This document shows, piece after piece, positions 34,346-43,461 of a stretch of DNA of 64,000 bases. Source of the stretch: Trebonia sp964581815. Its GTDB lineage: Bacteria > Actinomycetota > Actinomycetes > Streptosporangiales > Streptosporangiaceae. The DNA is taken from contig CAZORE010000005.1 in the NCBI GenBank assembly GCA_964581815.1, positions 69,517 to 133,516 on the forward strand, written 5' to 3'. The notes beneath the pieces were generated by a model that was given only the letters and a program-made list of their open reading frames with translations, made no database searches and was not told the DNA's origin. The position numbers and the translations under genes were made by a program. Within the stretch, counting starts at the first letter, position 1. Each line of letters opens with the position of its first letter.

Positions 34346-36109
34346 ATGAGCAAGATCAGCCGGCGGGGCCGGCGGATCGCGGCCGCGGCGGTGACCGCTG
34401 GCGCCGCGGCCGCGGGCACCTCGCTGTCGGGGGGGATGCTGAGCGCCCCGGCCCTGGCGGACATCGTGCGGGCGGCGCCGACGGTGACCGCCGCGCCCAC
34501 GCCGACTGTGACCGGGAGCGACACGGTCAGCTACGGCTTCAGAACCCTGGACAACCAGGCGGACCCAACGTTCAACCAGCTGCTCGGGATCAACAACGAC
34601 GGCACGATCGCCGGGTACTTCGGCTCCAGTGCGGCCGGCCACCCGAACAAGGGCTACCTGCTCCTCCCGCCGCACGGGCACGGGAGCTACCGGAGCGAGA
34701 ACTTCCCCAGCTCCGTGCAGACCCAGGTCACCGGGCTGAACAACCGTGGCGTGACGGTCGGGTTCTGGTCGTCCATGAATAACGCCAGCATGGTCAACGA
34801 CAACTCTGGCTTCTGGGCGCTGGGCGGCCAGTTCTTCAACGCGAACTTCCCGACCGGGGCGTCTGCCCGCCCGCCGGTGGACCAGTTGCTCGGCGTCAAC
34901 GACAGCGACGTCGCGGTCGGCTTCTGGACCGACGCCAACGGCAGCAACCACGGCTATACAGTGAACGTCACCACCGCGAACTTCGGCTCGGTGATCGACC
35001 CGAACGCGCCGGGCGCCAGCCTGACCGCCGCCGCGATCAACTCGGGCGGCGACATCGCGGGGTTCTACGTCAACCCAGCCAACGGGAACACCGACGGCTT
35101 CCTCAAGGCCGGCGGTGAGTTCATCGACCTGTCCGTGCCCGGCGCGTCGACCACGATGGCGCTCGGCGTGAACGACCACGACGAGGTAGTCGGCACGTAC
35201 ACGGCCGGCAGCGGCAGCAGCGCGGCCGTGCACGGGTTCAGCTGGACGCTAGACGGCGGCTTCCAGAACATCGATGACCCGCACGGCATGGGCACTACCA
35301 CGGTCAACGGCGTGAACGACGCCGGCGACCTGGTCGGGTTCTACGTGGACAGCGCCGGCAACACGGACGGGATGCTCGCGGCCCCCACGGCAACAGTTCA
35401 GGTCCCGCTGACGCCGATGCCCCAGGGCACGGTCAGGGTCGGCCGCGACAGCTCCGGCGCCGTTGACGCCACCATATCCGCCTTCGGGCTGACGCCGGGC
35501 TCGTCGCACTCGGTGGAGCTGGTGAACGGGGCCGGCGGCATTGTCGCCTCCTTCGGTACGCTGACCGCGAACAGCGGGGGCAACGCGCAGGCGACCCTGG
35601 ACAGCGGGTACAAGTTCACCGCCGGCCCGTGGTACGTGGTGCTCCGCAACGGCACGGCCGACGACCCGGTCTCCGCCGAGCCCATCGCGGAGACTACCGG
35701 GTACACCGGCGGCACGAGCACCTACCAGCTCACCCCGGTCGAGGCCGGCTCGAACGGGAGGAGCTACGGCACCCCGCAGGGCTCGGCCGTCGTCAGCTAC
35801 GACCCGAACACGCAGGCCATCTCGGTCACCGTGAACGCCAGCGGGCTTGCCCCCGGCGCGCACGCAGCGCACATCCACCTCGGCAGCTGCCAGTCGCAGG
35901 GCGCCGTGCAGTACATGCTGACTGACTTCACGGCCGACGGCAACGGCCAGATCGTGAATGAGACCCGGACGGCCGTGAACGTGACCACCCCGCTGCCCGC
36001 CAGCGGCTGGTACCTCAACCTGCACCAGGGCAACAGCAACAACATCCTGGCCAACGGCAGCCCGACGATCAACTTCCGCCCGCTGCTCTGCGGCAACATC
36101 GTGCCCTAG
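34346..36109 (+). CDS. Secreted HAF-repeat protein with C-terminal CHRD domain
   Basis: A 587-residue exported protein. The N-terminus SRRGRRIAAAAVTAGAAAAG looks like a Tat-type signal. Residues about 55-365 contain six HAF-type repeats of the form G-x-N-D-x-G-x-V-V-G-x-Y-x-D-x-x-G-N-T-D-G-F; residues about 375-480 form an Ig-like linker; residues 480-587 carry a CHRD-like domain (SGLAPGAHAAHIHLGSC, GWYLNLHQG). HAF repeats are described in secreted proteins of unknown function, CHRD domains in chordin and bacterial envelope proteins. The ATG has GGGAGGAA 5 bases upstream. A gene-tail fragment of the same family follows at 36221. Confidence 0.85.
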   Translation: MSKISRRGRRIAAAAVTAGAAAAGTSLSGGMLSAPALADIVRAAPTVTAAPTPTVTGSDTVSYGFRTLDNQADPTFNQLLGINNDGTIAGYFGSSAAGHPNKGYLLLPPHGHGSYRSENFPSSVQTQVTGLNNRGVTVGFWSSMNNASMVNDNSGFWALGGQFFNANFPTGASARPPVDQLLGVNDSDVAVGFWTDANGSNHGYTVNVTTANFGSVIDPNAPGASLTAAAINSGGDIAGFYVNPANGNTDGFLKAGGEFIDLSVPGASTTMALGVNDHDEVVGTYTAGSGSSAAVHGFSWTLDGGFQNIDDPHGMGTTTVNGVNDAGDLVGFYVDSAGNTDGMLAAPTATVQVPLTPMPQGTVRVGRDSSGAVDATISAFGLTPGSSHSVELVNGAGGIVASFGTLTANSGGNAQATLDSGYKFTAGPWYVVLRNGTADDPVSAEPIAETTGYTGGTSTYQLTPVEAGSNGRSYGTPQGSAVVSYDPNTQAISVTVNASGLAPGAHAAHIHLGSCQSQGAVQYMLTDFTADGNGQIVNETRTAVNVTTPLPASGWYLNLHQGNSNNILANGSPTINFRPLLCGNIVP

Positions 36110-36119
36110 TAGGCCGGCC

Positions 36120-36224
36120 TCACCCGCGGCCGACCAGCCGCTGCGCGAGGGCCGTCGTCTCCGGCGCCGGGGGCACGCCCACCCGCTCCCGCAAGAGCGC
36201 GGTGAGCGCCTCGTAATGCCGGCC
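36120..36224 (-). pseudogene. 3' remnant of a BTAD/SARP-type regulator gene
   Basis: On the minus strand, 36224 to 36120 translates as GRHYEALTALLRERVGVPP, then APETTALAQRLVGRG and a TGA stop. This is the C-terminal end of a bacterial transcriptional activation domain (pattern Y-x-A-L-x-x-L-L-x-x-x-V-G-V-x-P-x-P-E-T-x-A-L). Nothing upstream continues it: the sequence changes at 36224 into a plus-strand fragment of another gene. It is a leftover of a deleted gene. Confidence 0.7.
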
Positions 36225-36289
36225 TGGTCGGGTTCTACACCGACGCGGCGGGCAACACCGACGGGCTCCTCGCCACCGCGCACCGGTGA
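36221..36289 (+). pseudogene. 3' remnant of a HAF-repeat protein gene
   Basis: On the plus strand the fragment reads GLVGFYTDAAGNTDGLLATA, then HR and a TGA stop, closely matching LVGFYVDSAGNTDGML in the intact gene upstream (about 35260-35385). No start codon or upstream part remains. It abuts the regulator remnant with a shared CCGG sequence at the junction, which suggests a deletion between two genes. Confidence 0.7.
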
Positions 36290-36302
36290 CGTTCTGACCC
36301 GT

Positions 36303-36332
36303 GGCCGCCCCGGCATCCTGGCCGGGGCGGCC
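36303..36332. terminator. Hairpin terminator
   Basis: GGCCGCCCCGGC (36303-36314) and its exact complement (36321-36332) flank a 6-base loop ATCCTG, followed by TTCGCGT. It lies 14 bases after the stop of the HAF-tail remnant, so it is probably the original terminator of the lost paralog and now closes the region before the phospholipase gene. Confidence 0.8.
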
Positions 36333-36421
36333 TTCGCGTCTGCCGGGCTGATAGGGCTACCGTCCGGAGTGGTCAACTGACATGATTCGCCCGACGGGAC
36401 CGCTAACGGGAGGTTGCTCCG

Positions 36422-37897
36422 ATGTTGGAACGCGTGGAGAAGCGGCACATCGAGCGCAAGGGCCTGGTGCCGGGGCCCGCGGAGCGGCCACGTCCCGACC
36501 TGCCGCCGGGGGCGGACCTGATCCCTAAGATCAAGCACATCGTCGTGCTGATGATGGAGAACCACTCCTTCGACAACTACCTGGGCCTTTTGGGGCGCGG
36601 TGACGGGCTGCCCGTGGACGCCTCAGGGACGCCGTCCGCCGCCAACGCGCTGCCCAACGGCCAGCACGTCGCCGCGCACCGGCTGACGGCCACCACGCAG
36701 ACCCCGGGCAACCCGACGCAGACCTGGCACGCGAGCCACCTCTCCTACGACGACGGCAACTGCGCCGGGTTCGCCAAGGCGATCTGGGAGGTCGTGCCCG
36801 GCGGTGACCCGGCCATCCCGATGGGCTACTGGACCGAGGAGGAGCTGCCGTTCTACTACGGGCTCGCGCGGACCTTCCCCGTGGCGGACCGCTGGTTCTG
36901 CTCGTGCCTCGGGCCGACGTTCCCGAACCGGCGGTTCCTCATCAGCGGCACCGCGCACGGGCTGATCGACGACCTGCTGTGGGACATGGTCGACTACCCG
37001 CCCGCTGGGACCATCTTCGACGCGCTGACCAGCAACGACATCTCCTGGGTGAACTACCACAACGTGCAGCCGGCCCTCGTCATGCTGCAGCGGGCGCTCG
37101 GCAGGCACGGGCTCATCGCGCTGCGCCGGCTCGCCTCGCTCGGCCGGTGGCTGCCGCAGGTGACGAACGCGGTCCGCGGCAACAAGTCGTTCACCGCCGA
37201 CCTGTACCCGCTCGGGTACGTCGGCGCCAGGCGGCACCTGCGGAGCACGCAGCAGTTCTTCGCCGACGCCGCCGAAGGGAATCTGCCCGCGGTGTCCATC
37301 GTCGACCCGGACTTCGGGCTGTGGTCGGAGGAGAACCCGCAGGACATCGCCCACGGCGAGAGCTTCGCAGGCGCGGTGGTCAACGCGGTGATGCACGGCC
37401 CGGCCTGGGAGTCGACGCTGCTGGTGTGGACCTACGACGAGCACGGCGGGTACTACGATCACGTGCCGCCGCCCGAGGCGGTCCCGCCCGACGACGTGCC
37501 CGCGCGGAACTGGCAGCTGTCCCGGCCGTGGGCGCGCCGGCTGCTGCGCCTGCTGATGCCGAAGCACCTGGCCGAGCTCGAGAACGCCGACGACGGGCCG
37601 GTGACCTACGACCGCTACGGGTTCCGCGTGCCCGCGGTGATCGTCTCGCCGTACGCGCGGCCGGACTTCGTGCTGCGCGACGTGCTCGATCACACCTCGG
37701 TGCTCAAGCTCATCGAGGAGAAGTGGAACCTGCCGCCGCTCACCCGCCGGGACGCCGCCGCCGTCTCGCCACTGCGCGCGCTCGACCTCGACGCGCCGCC
37801 CGCCTTCCTGACCCCGCCTGAGCTGCCGGAGCCGAAGGCGGGCCCGTTCAGCCCCGCGGCGATCCGCTCCGCTACCCGGCGAGCGAGAAGCCGCTAG
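36422..37897 (+). CDS. Phospholipase C / phosphoesterase family protein
   Basis: A 491-residue member of the alkaline-phosphatase superfamily branch with bacterial non-specific phospholipase C and AcpA. Motifs: IVVLMMENHSFDNYLG (metal and catalytic residues), GPTFPNRRFLISGTA, VSIVDPDFG, PQDIAHGESF, and WTYDEHGGYYDHVPPP (metal-binding Asp/His). It has no obvious Sec or Tat signal peptide, unusual for secreted phospholipases, so it may act inside the cell or leave by another path. ATG at 36422 with GGGAGGTTGCTCCG before it. Its 3' end overlaps the convergent GMC gene by 4 bases. Confidence 0.88.
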   Translation: MLERVEKRHIERKGLVPGPAERPRPDLPPGADLIPKIKHIVVLMMENHSFDNYLGLLGRGDGLPVDASGTPSAANALPNGQHVAAHRLTATTQTPGNPTQTWHASHLSYDDGNCAGFAKAIWEVVPGGDPAIPMGYWTEEELPFYYGLARTFPVADRWFCSCLGPTFPNRRFLISGTAHGLIDDLLWDMVDYPPAGTIFDALTSNDISWVNYHNVQPALVMLQRALGRHGLIALRRLASLGRWLPQVTNAVRGNKSFTADLYPLGYVGARRHLRSTQQFFADAAEGNLPAVSIVDPDFGLWSEENPQDIAHGESFAGAVVNAVMHGPAWESTLLVWTYDEHGGYYDHVPPPEAVPPDDVPARNWQLSRPWARRLLRLLMPKHLAELENADDGPVTYDRYGFRVPAVIVSPYARPDFVLRDVLDHTSVLKLIEEKWNLPPLTRRDAAAVSPLRALDLDAPPAFLTPPELPEPKAGPFSPAAIRSATRRARSR

Positions 37898-39483
37898 CCG
37901 CCGAGCAGGAACTCGGCGCAGCGCTCCCCGATCATGATGGTGGGGGCGTTGGTGTTGCCCGAGGTGACCGCCGGCATGACTGAGGCGTCGGCGACGCGCA
38001 GGCCGGGGACGCCGTAGACGGTGAGGTCAGCCGGGCTGACCACGGCGCTGTTGTCGATGCCCATCTTGCAGGTGCCGACCTGGTGATGGTAGGTGATCAG
38101 GTTCCGCATGCCGTACTCGAGCAGCTCCTCGTCGGTGCGCACGTCCGGGCCCGGCGCGACCTCACGGGCGCGGAACTCACTCAGCGCCTTGGCCTCGCCG
38201 ACCTCCCTGGACAGCTTGAGCGAGGCGAGCAGCGCCCGGACGTCCGCCGCCTCCTCCAGGTAGTGCGGGTCGATGACGGGATGATCGGCGGGATCGGCGG
38301 ACGTGAGCCATAGCCGCCCGCGGGACAGCGGGCGGATGATGCCGGCCACGATCGCGTAGCCGTCGCCGTAGGCGAGCTCCTCGTAGCCCGGCACCGGCAT
38401 GGGGAAGTGCGACATCAGCGGCTGCAGGTCGGGGGCGGTCATGCCCGGGTCGCTCTTCGCGAAGAAGTGCGCCTCCAGGTTGTTGGCCTTGCCCTCGGGG
38501 ATCTTCCGCGCCGACTCGTACAGGAACGTGGCGAGCGCGTGGTCGTGCAGGTTCGCGCCCACGCCTGCCAGGTCAGCGCGCACCTCGATGCCGAGCGGCT
38601 TCAGGTCGTCGGCCGGGCCGATGCCGGAAAGCAGCAGCAGCTGGGGCGAGCCGATCACGCCAGCGGACACGATGACGTCGCCTGAGCAGCGCAGCTCGGT
38701 CGCCGGCCACTCCGGTAGATCAGGGTACGGAACGGAGGCAGCCGCTTTCGTTCTGGATGAGTAGAGGAGGCCACGGCGGGACAGGCGGACGCCGGCCGCG
38801 CGACCCGAGCCGTCGAAGACCAGCCCGGCTACCTGCGTGCTGGTGATGACGGTGAGCAGCGGGTTGTCCACGACCGGCTCGATGAACGCCGTCCAGGTGG
38901 ACATGCGGCGGCCACCCCGCACCGTCATGTGGGTGAGCCCGACGCCGAGGATGTCGTCGGCGTTCGGGTCGTCGTTGCGCGGCACGCCGACCTCGACGGC
39001 GGCCTCGATCATCGCGAGCGTCGCCGGGTTGGGCTCCTTGATGTGCGTGACCGGGAGCGGGCCGCCGGCGCCGTGGTACTCGCTCGCGCCGCCCTCGTAG
39101 TCCTCTGACCGCTTGAAGTACGGCAGGACGTCGCGGTAGGACCAGCCGGGGGCGCCGTTGTACGCCCAGGCGTCGAAGTCGGACTTCGCGCCCCGGATGT
39201 AGATCATCCCGTTCAGCGCGCTCGACCCGCCGAGCACCTTGCCGCGCGGCCAGAACAGCGAGGTCTTGAGCGAGTGCTGCTGCGGCTCGGTGTTGTAGGC
39301 CCAGTCCTCCGCCGCGTTCCACAGCTCCCAGGCACGGTTCGGCTGGTGGATCGCCGGGTTGTAGTCCGGGCCGCCCGCCTCGACGAGCGCGACGCGGCGT
39401 CCCGCGTCAACCAGGCGGCGGGCGATCACGCAGCCCGCGGAGCCGGCGCCCACCACGATGTGATCGAAGGCTTCGCTGTTCAT
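37894..39483 (-). CDS. GMC-family FAD oxidoreductase (choline-dehydrogenase like)
   Basis: A 529-residue flavoprotein oxidising alcohols. FAD-binding motif HIVVGAGSAGCVIARRL at residues 8-25, PRGKVLGGSSALNGMIYIRG, GSPQLLLLSGIGP (GMC signature 2), and the C-terminal catalytic His in YHHQVGTCKMG, then SGNTNAPTIMIGERCA. A short insertion (SSRTKAAASVPYP) lies around residue 240. The ATG at 39483 (MNSEAF) is preferred to an in-frame GTG at 39489. The substrate is unknown. A hairpin at 39537-39567 separates it from gpgS. Confidence 0.9.
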   Translation of the reverse strand: MNSEAFDHIVVGAGSAGCVIARRLVDAGRRVALVEAGGPDYNPAIHQPNRAWELWNAAEDWAYNTEPQQHSLKTSLFWPRGKVLGGSSALNGMIYIRGAKSDFDAWAYNGAPGWSYRDVLPYFKRSEDYEGGASEYHGAGGPLPVTHIKEPNPATLAMIEAAVEVGVPRNDDPNADDILGVGLTHMTVRGGRRMSTWTAFIEPVVDNPLLTVITSTQVAGLVFDGSGRAAGVRLSRRGLLYSSRTKAAASVPYPDLPEWPATELRCSGDVIVSAGVIGSPQLLLLSGIGPADDLKPLGIEVRADLAGVGANLHDHALATFLYESARKIPEGKANNLEAHFFAKSDPGMTAPDLQPLMSHFPMPVPGYEELAYGDGYAIVAGIIRPLSRGRLWLTSADPADHPVIDPHYLEEAADVRALLASLKLSREVGEAKALSEFRAREVAPGPDVRTDEELLEYGMRNLITYHHQVGTCKMGIDNSAVVSPADLTVYGVPGLRVADASVMPAVTSGNTNAPTIMIGERCAEFLLGG

Positions 39484-39536
39484 GGGCACATCATGCCAAC
39501 TTTGCGACGCTTTTCACTGATGTGCGGGCACAGACG

Positions 39537-39567
39537 TCCGGCCCGGACATTTGGTGTCCGGGCCGGA
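39537..39567. terminator. Hairpin terminator after gpgS
   Basis: TCCGGCCCGGACA (39537-39549) pairs perfectly with 39555-39567 around TTTGG, a 13-bp stem. It lies 20 bases downstream of the gpgS stop (minus strand) and upstream of the GMC gene start, insulating the two. Confidence 0.85.
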
Positions 39568-39587
39568 TGCGTGTGGGAGTCTGTTTA

Positions 39588-40592
39588 TTAGGCGGTGGCG
39601 GTGAGCGCGGTGCCGTCGGTGAGGCTGGCGAGCGGCGGGCGCTCGATGAGCTCGTTCAGGTACTCGTCCAGGTGCAGGCCGGTCTCCGTCGCCACCGCGT
39701 GGAGGTAGGTGTCCGGCTGGTGCGGCGCCCACAGGCCTTGCACGGTCTCGTCCAGGCCCCCGTCGAGGCCCTGGGTCAGCCCTTCGCGCGCGGCCACGGT
39801 GCGCAGCACCACCGAGGACATCCGGCTCAGGCTGGCCAGCGACTGGTGCCTGTTCTGCCTGGTGCCGAGGTCCACCTGGGCCATGGCCCCGAGGCCCACC
39901 TGCTCGAAGACGTCGATCAGCATGCCGATCTCCACGCCGTAGCCGGTGAAGAACGGCACTTTGCTCAGCACGTCGCGCCGGGCGGCGAACTCGCCGGCCA
40001 GCGGCTGCACGAACCCGGCGAGCTCCGGGTAGAAGAGGTTGATCAGCGGCTTGGCCATCAGCTCGGTGACCCGGCCGCCGCCGTCGAGTATCCTTTCCTC
40101 CCCTTGCTTGAAAGGCCGCCGGAAGGCGGCCTTGACGAACTGCAGCTGGGGGTCCGCGAGCAGCGGGCCGAGCGTCCCGTAGACGAAATGCTCCTCGAAG
40201 TCGGCGGTATCCGCGTCGGCGAACATGACGATGTCACCGCGCGCGACGGACAGGGCGCGCCACATCGCGTCGCCCTTGCCCTGCGCGGGGCCGAGGCCCC
40301 GCATCAGCTCGTTCTCCGAGTAGACCTCGGCGCCGTAAGCACGGGCGACATCGGCCGTGCCATCTGGTGAGTCCGCGTCGACGACGATGACCTGGTCGGG
40401 GAGCCCGGTGCGGTCCCTGAGGTCAGCGACGACGGAGAGGATGGTACCGATGGTGCCTGCTACGTTGCGGGCCGGGAAGATCAGGGTCGTGGAGGGTCGC
40501 TCCACCCAGTTGCCGCCCGGCCCACCGAGACCCGCGAAGTCCCCGTGGTGGTACGAGCGCTGCTCAAACCATTCCCAGACTGTCATGCTCAT
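39588..40592 (-). CDS. gpgS: Glucosyl-3-phosphoglycerate synthase
   Basis: A 334-residue GT81 retaining glycosyltransferase that joins glucose from a nucleotide sugar to 3-phosphoglycerate, the first step to glucosylglycerate and, in mycobacteria, methylglucose lipopolysaccharide. Visible: TLIFPARNVAGTIG, VIVVDADSPDGTADVA, GKGDAMWRAL, the DxD-like metal site MFADADTADF, FVQPLAGEFAARRDVL, FFTGYGVEIGMLIDVF, and LGTRQNRHQSL. The ATG at 40592 is preceded by an AGGA site 10 bases away; the frame is open to 40796 but the conserved protein starts with SMTVWEWFEQRSYHH. Monocistronic. Confidence 0.93.
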   Translation of the reverse strand: MSMTVWEWFEQRSYHHGDFAGLGGPGGNWVERPSTTLIFPARNVAGTIGTILSVVADLRDRTGLPDQVIVVDADSPDGTADVARAYGAEVYSENELMRGLGPAQGKGDAMWRALSVARGDIVMFADADTADFEEHFVYGTLGPLLADPQLQFVKAAFRRPFKQGEERILDGGGRVTELMAKPLINLFYPELAGFVQPLAGEFAARRDVLSKVPFFTGYGVEIGMLIDVFEQVGLGAMAQVDLGTRQNRHQSLASLSRMSSVVLRTVAAREGLTQGLDGGLDETVQGLWAPHQPDTYLHAVATETGLHLDEYLNELIERPPLASLTDGTALTATA

Positions 40593-41057
40593 ATAACGAC
40601 ATCCTGCTCCGTTAAGTTGCGCCTGAGCACAAGTTGCACATGGCTGGGATCTCCGCCTCTGTCCGACATGTGCTACCCAGCGGATGGGCGAGTATGCGGT
40701 CGGCCAACGGATAGCACTTCTATAACGGTACTTAACTGATGTTATCTGCAGTCTCGCCCCTCTCAGGCATAAAGGCCCATATAGCAGAGCAAACACCTAG
40801 ATTTCACCCCCACTGGCCGCCTTCGGCGCGAGCGCGGACGCCGGTCGCGCCGAACCTAGCGACGGATCGCTGCCAGATCTAACGTTCAACCTTGTTCAGA
40901 CGTAACGACCGTTAATAAATCATGCTAATGGCACCTTTTGTTCACCTTGCGGATGAATGGCGGACGCCCGACGCAGGTTCGATGTCCGGTGGGTTTCGGT
41001 CCAGCCATAGCGGCACTCGGTGGACGTCCCCAGACGGGAACGTCAGTCTCCGGGATG
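40593..41057. promoter_or_regulatory. gpgS upstream region, no gene seen
   Basis: About 465 bases of lower GC than the surroundings, probably with the gpgS promoter. TTCGGCGCGA at 40822-40831 and TCGCGCCGAA at 40845-40854 form a 10-bp inverted repeat with a 13-base spacer. Other AT-rich stretches at 40700-40800 and 40880-40930. The far end carries the terminator of the LuxR-type gene. No open frame has convincing coding composition. Confidence 0.5.
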
Positions 41058-41085
41058 CGTCCGGCCCCCGTCAGGGGGCCGGACG
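41058..41085. terminator. Hairpin terminator after the AfsR/LuxR-type gene
   Basis: CGTCCGGCCCCC (41058-41069) pairs perfectly with 41074-41085 around a GTCA loop. It lies 3 bases beyond the stop of the minus-strand regulator gene at 41089. Confidence 0.85.
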
Positions 41086-41088
41086 TGT

Positions 41089-42561
41089 TTAGGTTTCGCC
41101 CGTGCTGGCCGCTCGCGACGCGAGCGCGGCCACCTGGACCCGGGAGCTGTAGCCGAGCTTGCTCAGGATGTGCTCGAGGTGGGCGTCGACGGTCCGCTTG
41201 GACACCACGAGGCGCGCCGCGATGTCCCGGTTGGTCAGGCCCTGGGCGACCAGGCCCGCGACCTCGCGCTCGCGCGCCGTCAGCAGGTCCCAGCGGCCCA
41301 CGGGGACGCCCGCCGCAGGATCGCCGGCCGGACCGGGCCCATCCGGCGCGGCGCCCGGGCCGGCGGCCGGCGGCCCGGCCGACGGGCCCGGCTGAGCCGG
41401 GACCGGCCACGGCGGCACCTGCTCAGCAGGTACCCGCTCATCCGGTCGGTGCTCACCCGGTAGGTACTGGCCCCCTCCGGGCCCGGCCGCCGTCTGGCCG
41501 CCCGTCGCCGAGGCGTGCTCGGCGCCTTGCTCCCTGACGATGGCGGGCAGCCGGTACCGCGCCGTGCCGCCGACGTCGGCCACGCGCAGCACGATCGACT
41601 TGTCCACCAGGCCGATCAGGGTCTCAAGGACCTCGGCCTGGCCGAGTTCCGCCCCGGGGCCCGCCGCTTCCGCGGCCGCGAGGTCGAAGTCCCCGGCGAA
41701 GACCGACAGGCGAGCCCACAGCAGCCGTTCGGCCGGCGAGCACAGGTCGTAGCTCCAGGCGACGGACGCGCGCAGCGACTGCTGGCGGTCGCCGGCTGCC
41801 TCCCGGCGGCCGCTGGCGAGCAGGCGCAGGTGGCCGGGGAGCCTGGCGAGCAATTCATCGAGGCTGACGGCCCGCAGCCGCAGCGCGGCAAGCTCGATCG
41901 CCAGCGGCATGCCGTCGAGCAGCTGGCACAACCGGATGAGCTTCGGCAGGGTGGCGGCGGTGACCTGGAAGCCCGGAACCGCCGCTGCGGCCCGGTCGGC
42001 GAACAGGCGGACCGCGTCACCGCCCCCCGCGACGCCGGAATCTGGCCCGCTGACCTCAAGCGGCGGGATCCGGAAGACCACCTCGCCGGGCAGGTCAAGG
42101 GGCTGGCGGCTGGTCACGAGCAGTACGGGGCCGCTCCCGGCGCGCAGGATCTCGTCGGCGAGCGCGGCGGACGCGTCGAGCACGTGCTCGGCGGTGTCCA
42201 TGATCAGCAGCAGCCGCCGGTCGCGCAGCCGGCCCGCCAGCCAGCCGGCCCCAGGGTCCGCCGGCCAGCCCGCACCTGGCCCGGCGTCGCGGCCGTGCGC
42301 CCCGAGCGCGGCCCCCGTCGCCCGCGCCACGCCGCCGGCGTCCCGCGCATGAGAAAGGTCAGCGAGGTACACCCCGTCGGGAAACGCCCCCGCCACCTCG
42401 CTCGCCACCTTGACGGCCAGCCGTGTCTTGCCGACGCCGCCCGGTCCGGTGAGCGTGAGCAGCCTCGACCTGCCCAGCGCAGCCTTGATGGCGGTGCCCT
42501 CTTGTGATCGCCCGAAGAACCGTGAGGTCTCCGCGGGCAGCGCTCCCCCGTGCGTCGTCAA
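41089..42561 (-). CDS. NB-ARC/AAA-type ATPase regulator with C-terminal LuxR HTH
   Basis: A 490-residue AfsR-like regulator without the N-terminal SARP domain. It has the start ETSRFFGRSQEG, P-loop LLTLTGPGGVGKTRLA, Walker B RRLLLIMDTAEHV, LLVTSRQPL, MPLAIELAALRLRAV (GLPL-like) and a degenerate sensor region. A Pro/Gly/Ala-rich linker of about 60 residues precedes a GerE/LuxR helix-turn-helix (LTAREREVAGLVAQGLTNRD then VSKRTVDAHLEHILSKLG). The TTG at 42561 was chosen because GGGGGAAGGG lies 9 bases upstream; the frame reaches 42615. The target is unknown. It is followed by a hairpin, so it is monocistronic. Confidence 0.85.
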   Translation of the reverse strand: MTTHGGALPAETSRFFGRSQEGTAIKAALGRSRLLTLTGPGGVGKTRLAVKVASEVAGAFPDGVYLADLSHARDAGGVARATGAALGAHGRDAGPGAGWPADPGAGWLAGRLRDRRLLLIMDTAEHVLDASAALADEILRAGSGPVLLVTSRQPLDLPGEVVFRIPPLEVSGPDSGVAGGGDAVRLFADRAAAAVPGFQVTAATLPKLIRLCQLLDGMPLAIELAALRLRAVSLDELLARLPGHLRLLASGRREAAGDRQQSLRASVAWSYDLCSPAERLLWARLSVFAGDFDLAAAEAAGPGAELGQAEVLETLIGLVDKSIVLRVADVGGTARYRLPAIVREQGAEHASATGGQTAAGPGGGQYLPGEHRPDERVPAEQVPPWPVPAQPGPSAGPPAAGPGAAPDGPGPAGDPAAGVPVGRWDLLTAREREVAGLVAQGLTNRDIAARLVVSKRTVDAHLEHILSKLGYSSRVQVAALASRAASTGET

Positions 42562-42690
42562 AGTGCTCGACCCTTCCCCCGATGCAGAGATTAATACCTG
42601 CGGCGGGTGAAGCACGAGAGTTGTGGCAAGCCGGCGTGGCGTGATCAGGCCGGCGCGGCCAGGGCACCCGGCCAGGCGGCCGCGGGACGC

Positions 42691-43461
42691 TCAGTCCGCG
42701 CGGGAGCCAAGTTCCGCCCAGAGGGACCGGTAGGCCTTCGCCGCCGCGCTCGCCGGCGCGAAGACCGAGACCGGGGCCCGCTCCACCGACATCATCTCGA
42801 TGACGGACAGCGCGGGGATCGTGGTCTGCGCCACCTCGGCGCGCTCCGCGGAGAGCCGCTCGGTGATCTCCTTGTGCAGCTTCTTGCGCCGGTCGACCAT
42901 CGAGAAGAAGGCGAGGATCTCGGGCCGCTTGCCCTTGAACTCGCCGACGAACTCCTGGAGCTGGTCGAGAGTGCGCACGGAGAGCGTAGTCGGGATCAGC
43001 GGCACCACGATGACGTCGGCGGCGTGCAGCACGTTCTCCGAGACCAGCGACACCGACGGCGGGCAGTCGAGGAACACCGCGTCGTAATCGGCCGCCAGGG
43101 GGGCGAGCAGCTTGGCCAGCTTGCGCGCGGGCTTACCGCCCGGGGCGTCGTCTGCCCTGGTGTCGCCGGCGTCGAGCAGCAGGTCCATGTTCCGGTAGGT
43201 GAAGTCCGCGGGGATCAGGTCGAGGTTGTCGAAGTCTGTGCCCTTGATCGCGTCGTCGAGGCTGAGCCGGCCGCTGATGAGCGCCCGGCCGCCGCCCTTG
43301 ACCTTGGGCTTGACCCGGAACATGAAGCTGGCCGCGCCTTGCGGGTCCAGGTCCCACAGCACGGTGCGCAGCCCGCTGTCCGCCGCCAGGTAGGCCAGGT
43401 TGACGGCGGTCGTCGTCTTGCCGACGCCGCCCTTGATGTTATAAGTCGCGTATATCCGCAC
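42691..43461 (-). CDS. ParA/MinD-family ATPase, orphan
   Basis: A 256-residue deviant-Walker ATPase. KGGVGKTTTAVNLAYLAADSG (signature Lys and P-loop, in part), WDLDPQGAASFMF (switch), FLDCPPSVSLVSENVL, VVPLIPTTLSVRTL. There is no N-terminal HTH domain and no ParB gene next to it. The GTG at 43461 (RIYATYNIKGG) is supported by GGGGGAGG ten bases upstream. The start lies 23 bases inside the 3' end of the CHAD gene, so the two proteins are made from the same message. The family positions DNA or other cargo by gradients on the nucleoid; here the cargo may be the partner CHAD protein and what it binds. Confidence 0.88.
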   Translation of the reverse strand: MRIYATYNIKGGVGKTTTAVNLAYLAADSGLRTVLWDLDPQGAASFMFRVKPKVKGGGRALISGRLSLDDAIKGTDFDNLDLIPADFTYRNMDLLLDAGDTRADDAPGGKPARKLAKLLAPLAADYDAVFLDCPPSVSLVSENVLHAADVIVVPLIPTTLSVRTLDQLQEFVGEFKGKRPEILAFFSMVDRRKKLHKEITERLSAERAEVAQTTIPALSVIEMMSVERAPVSVFAPASAAAKAYRSLWAELGSRAD

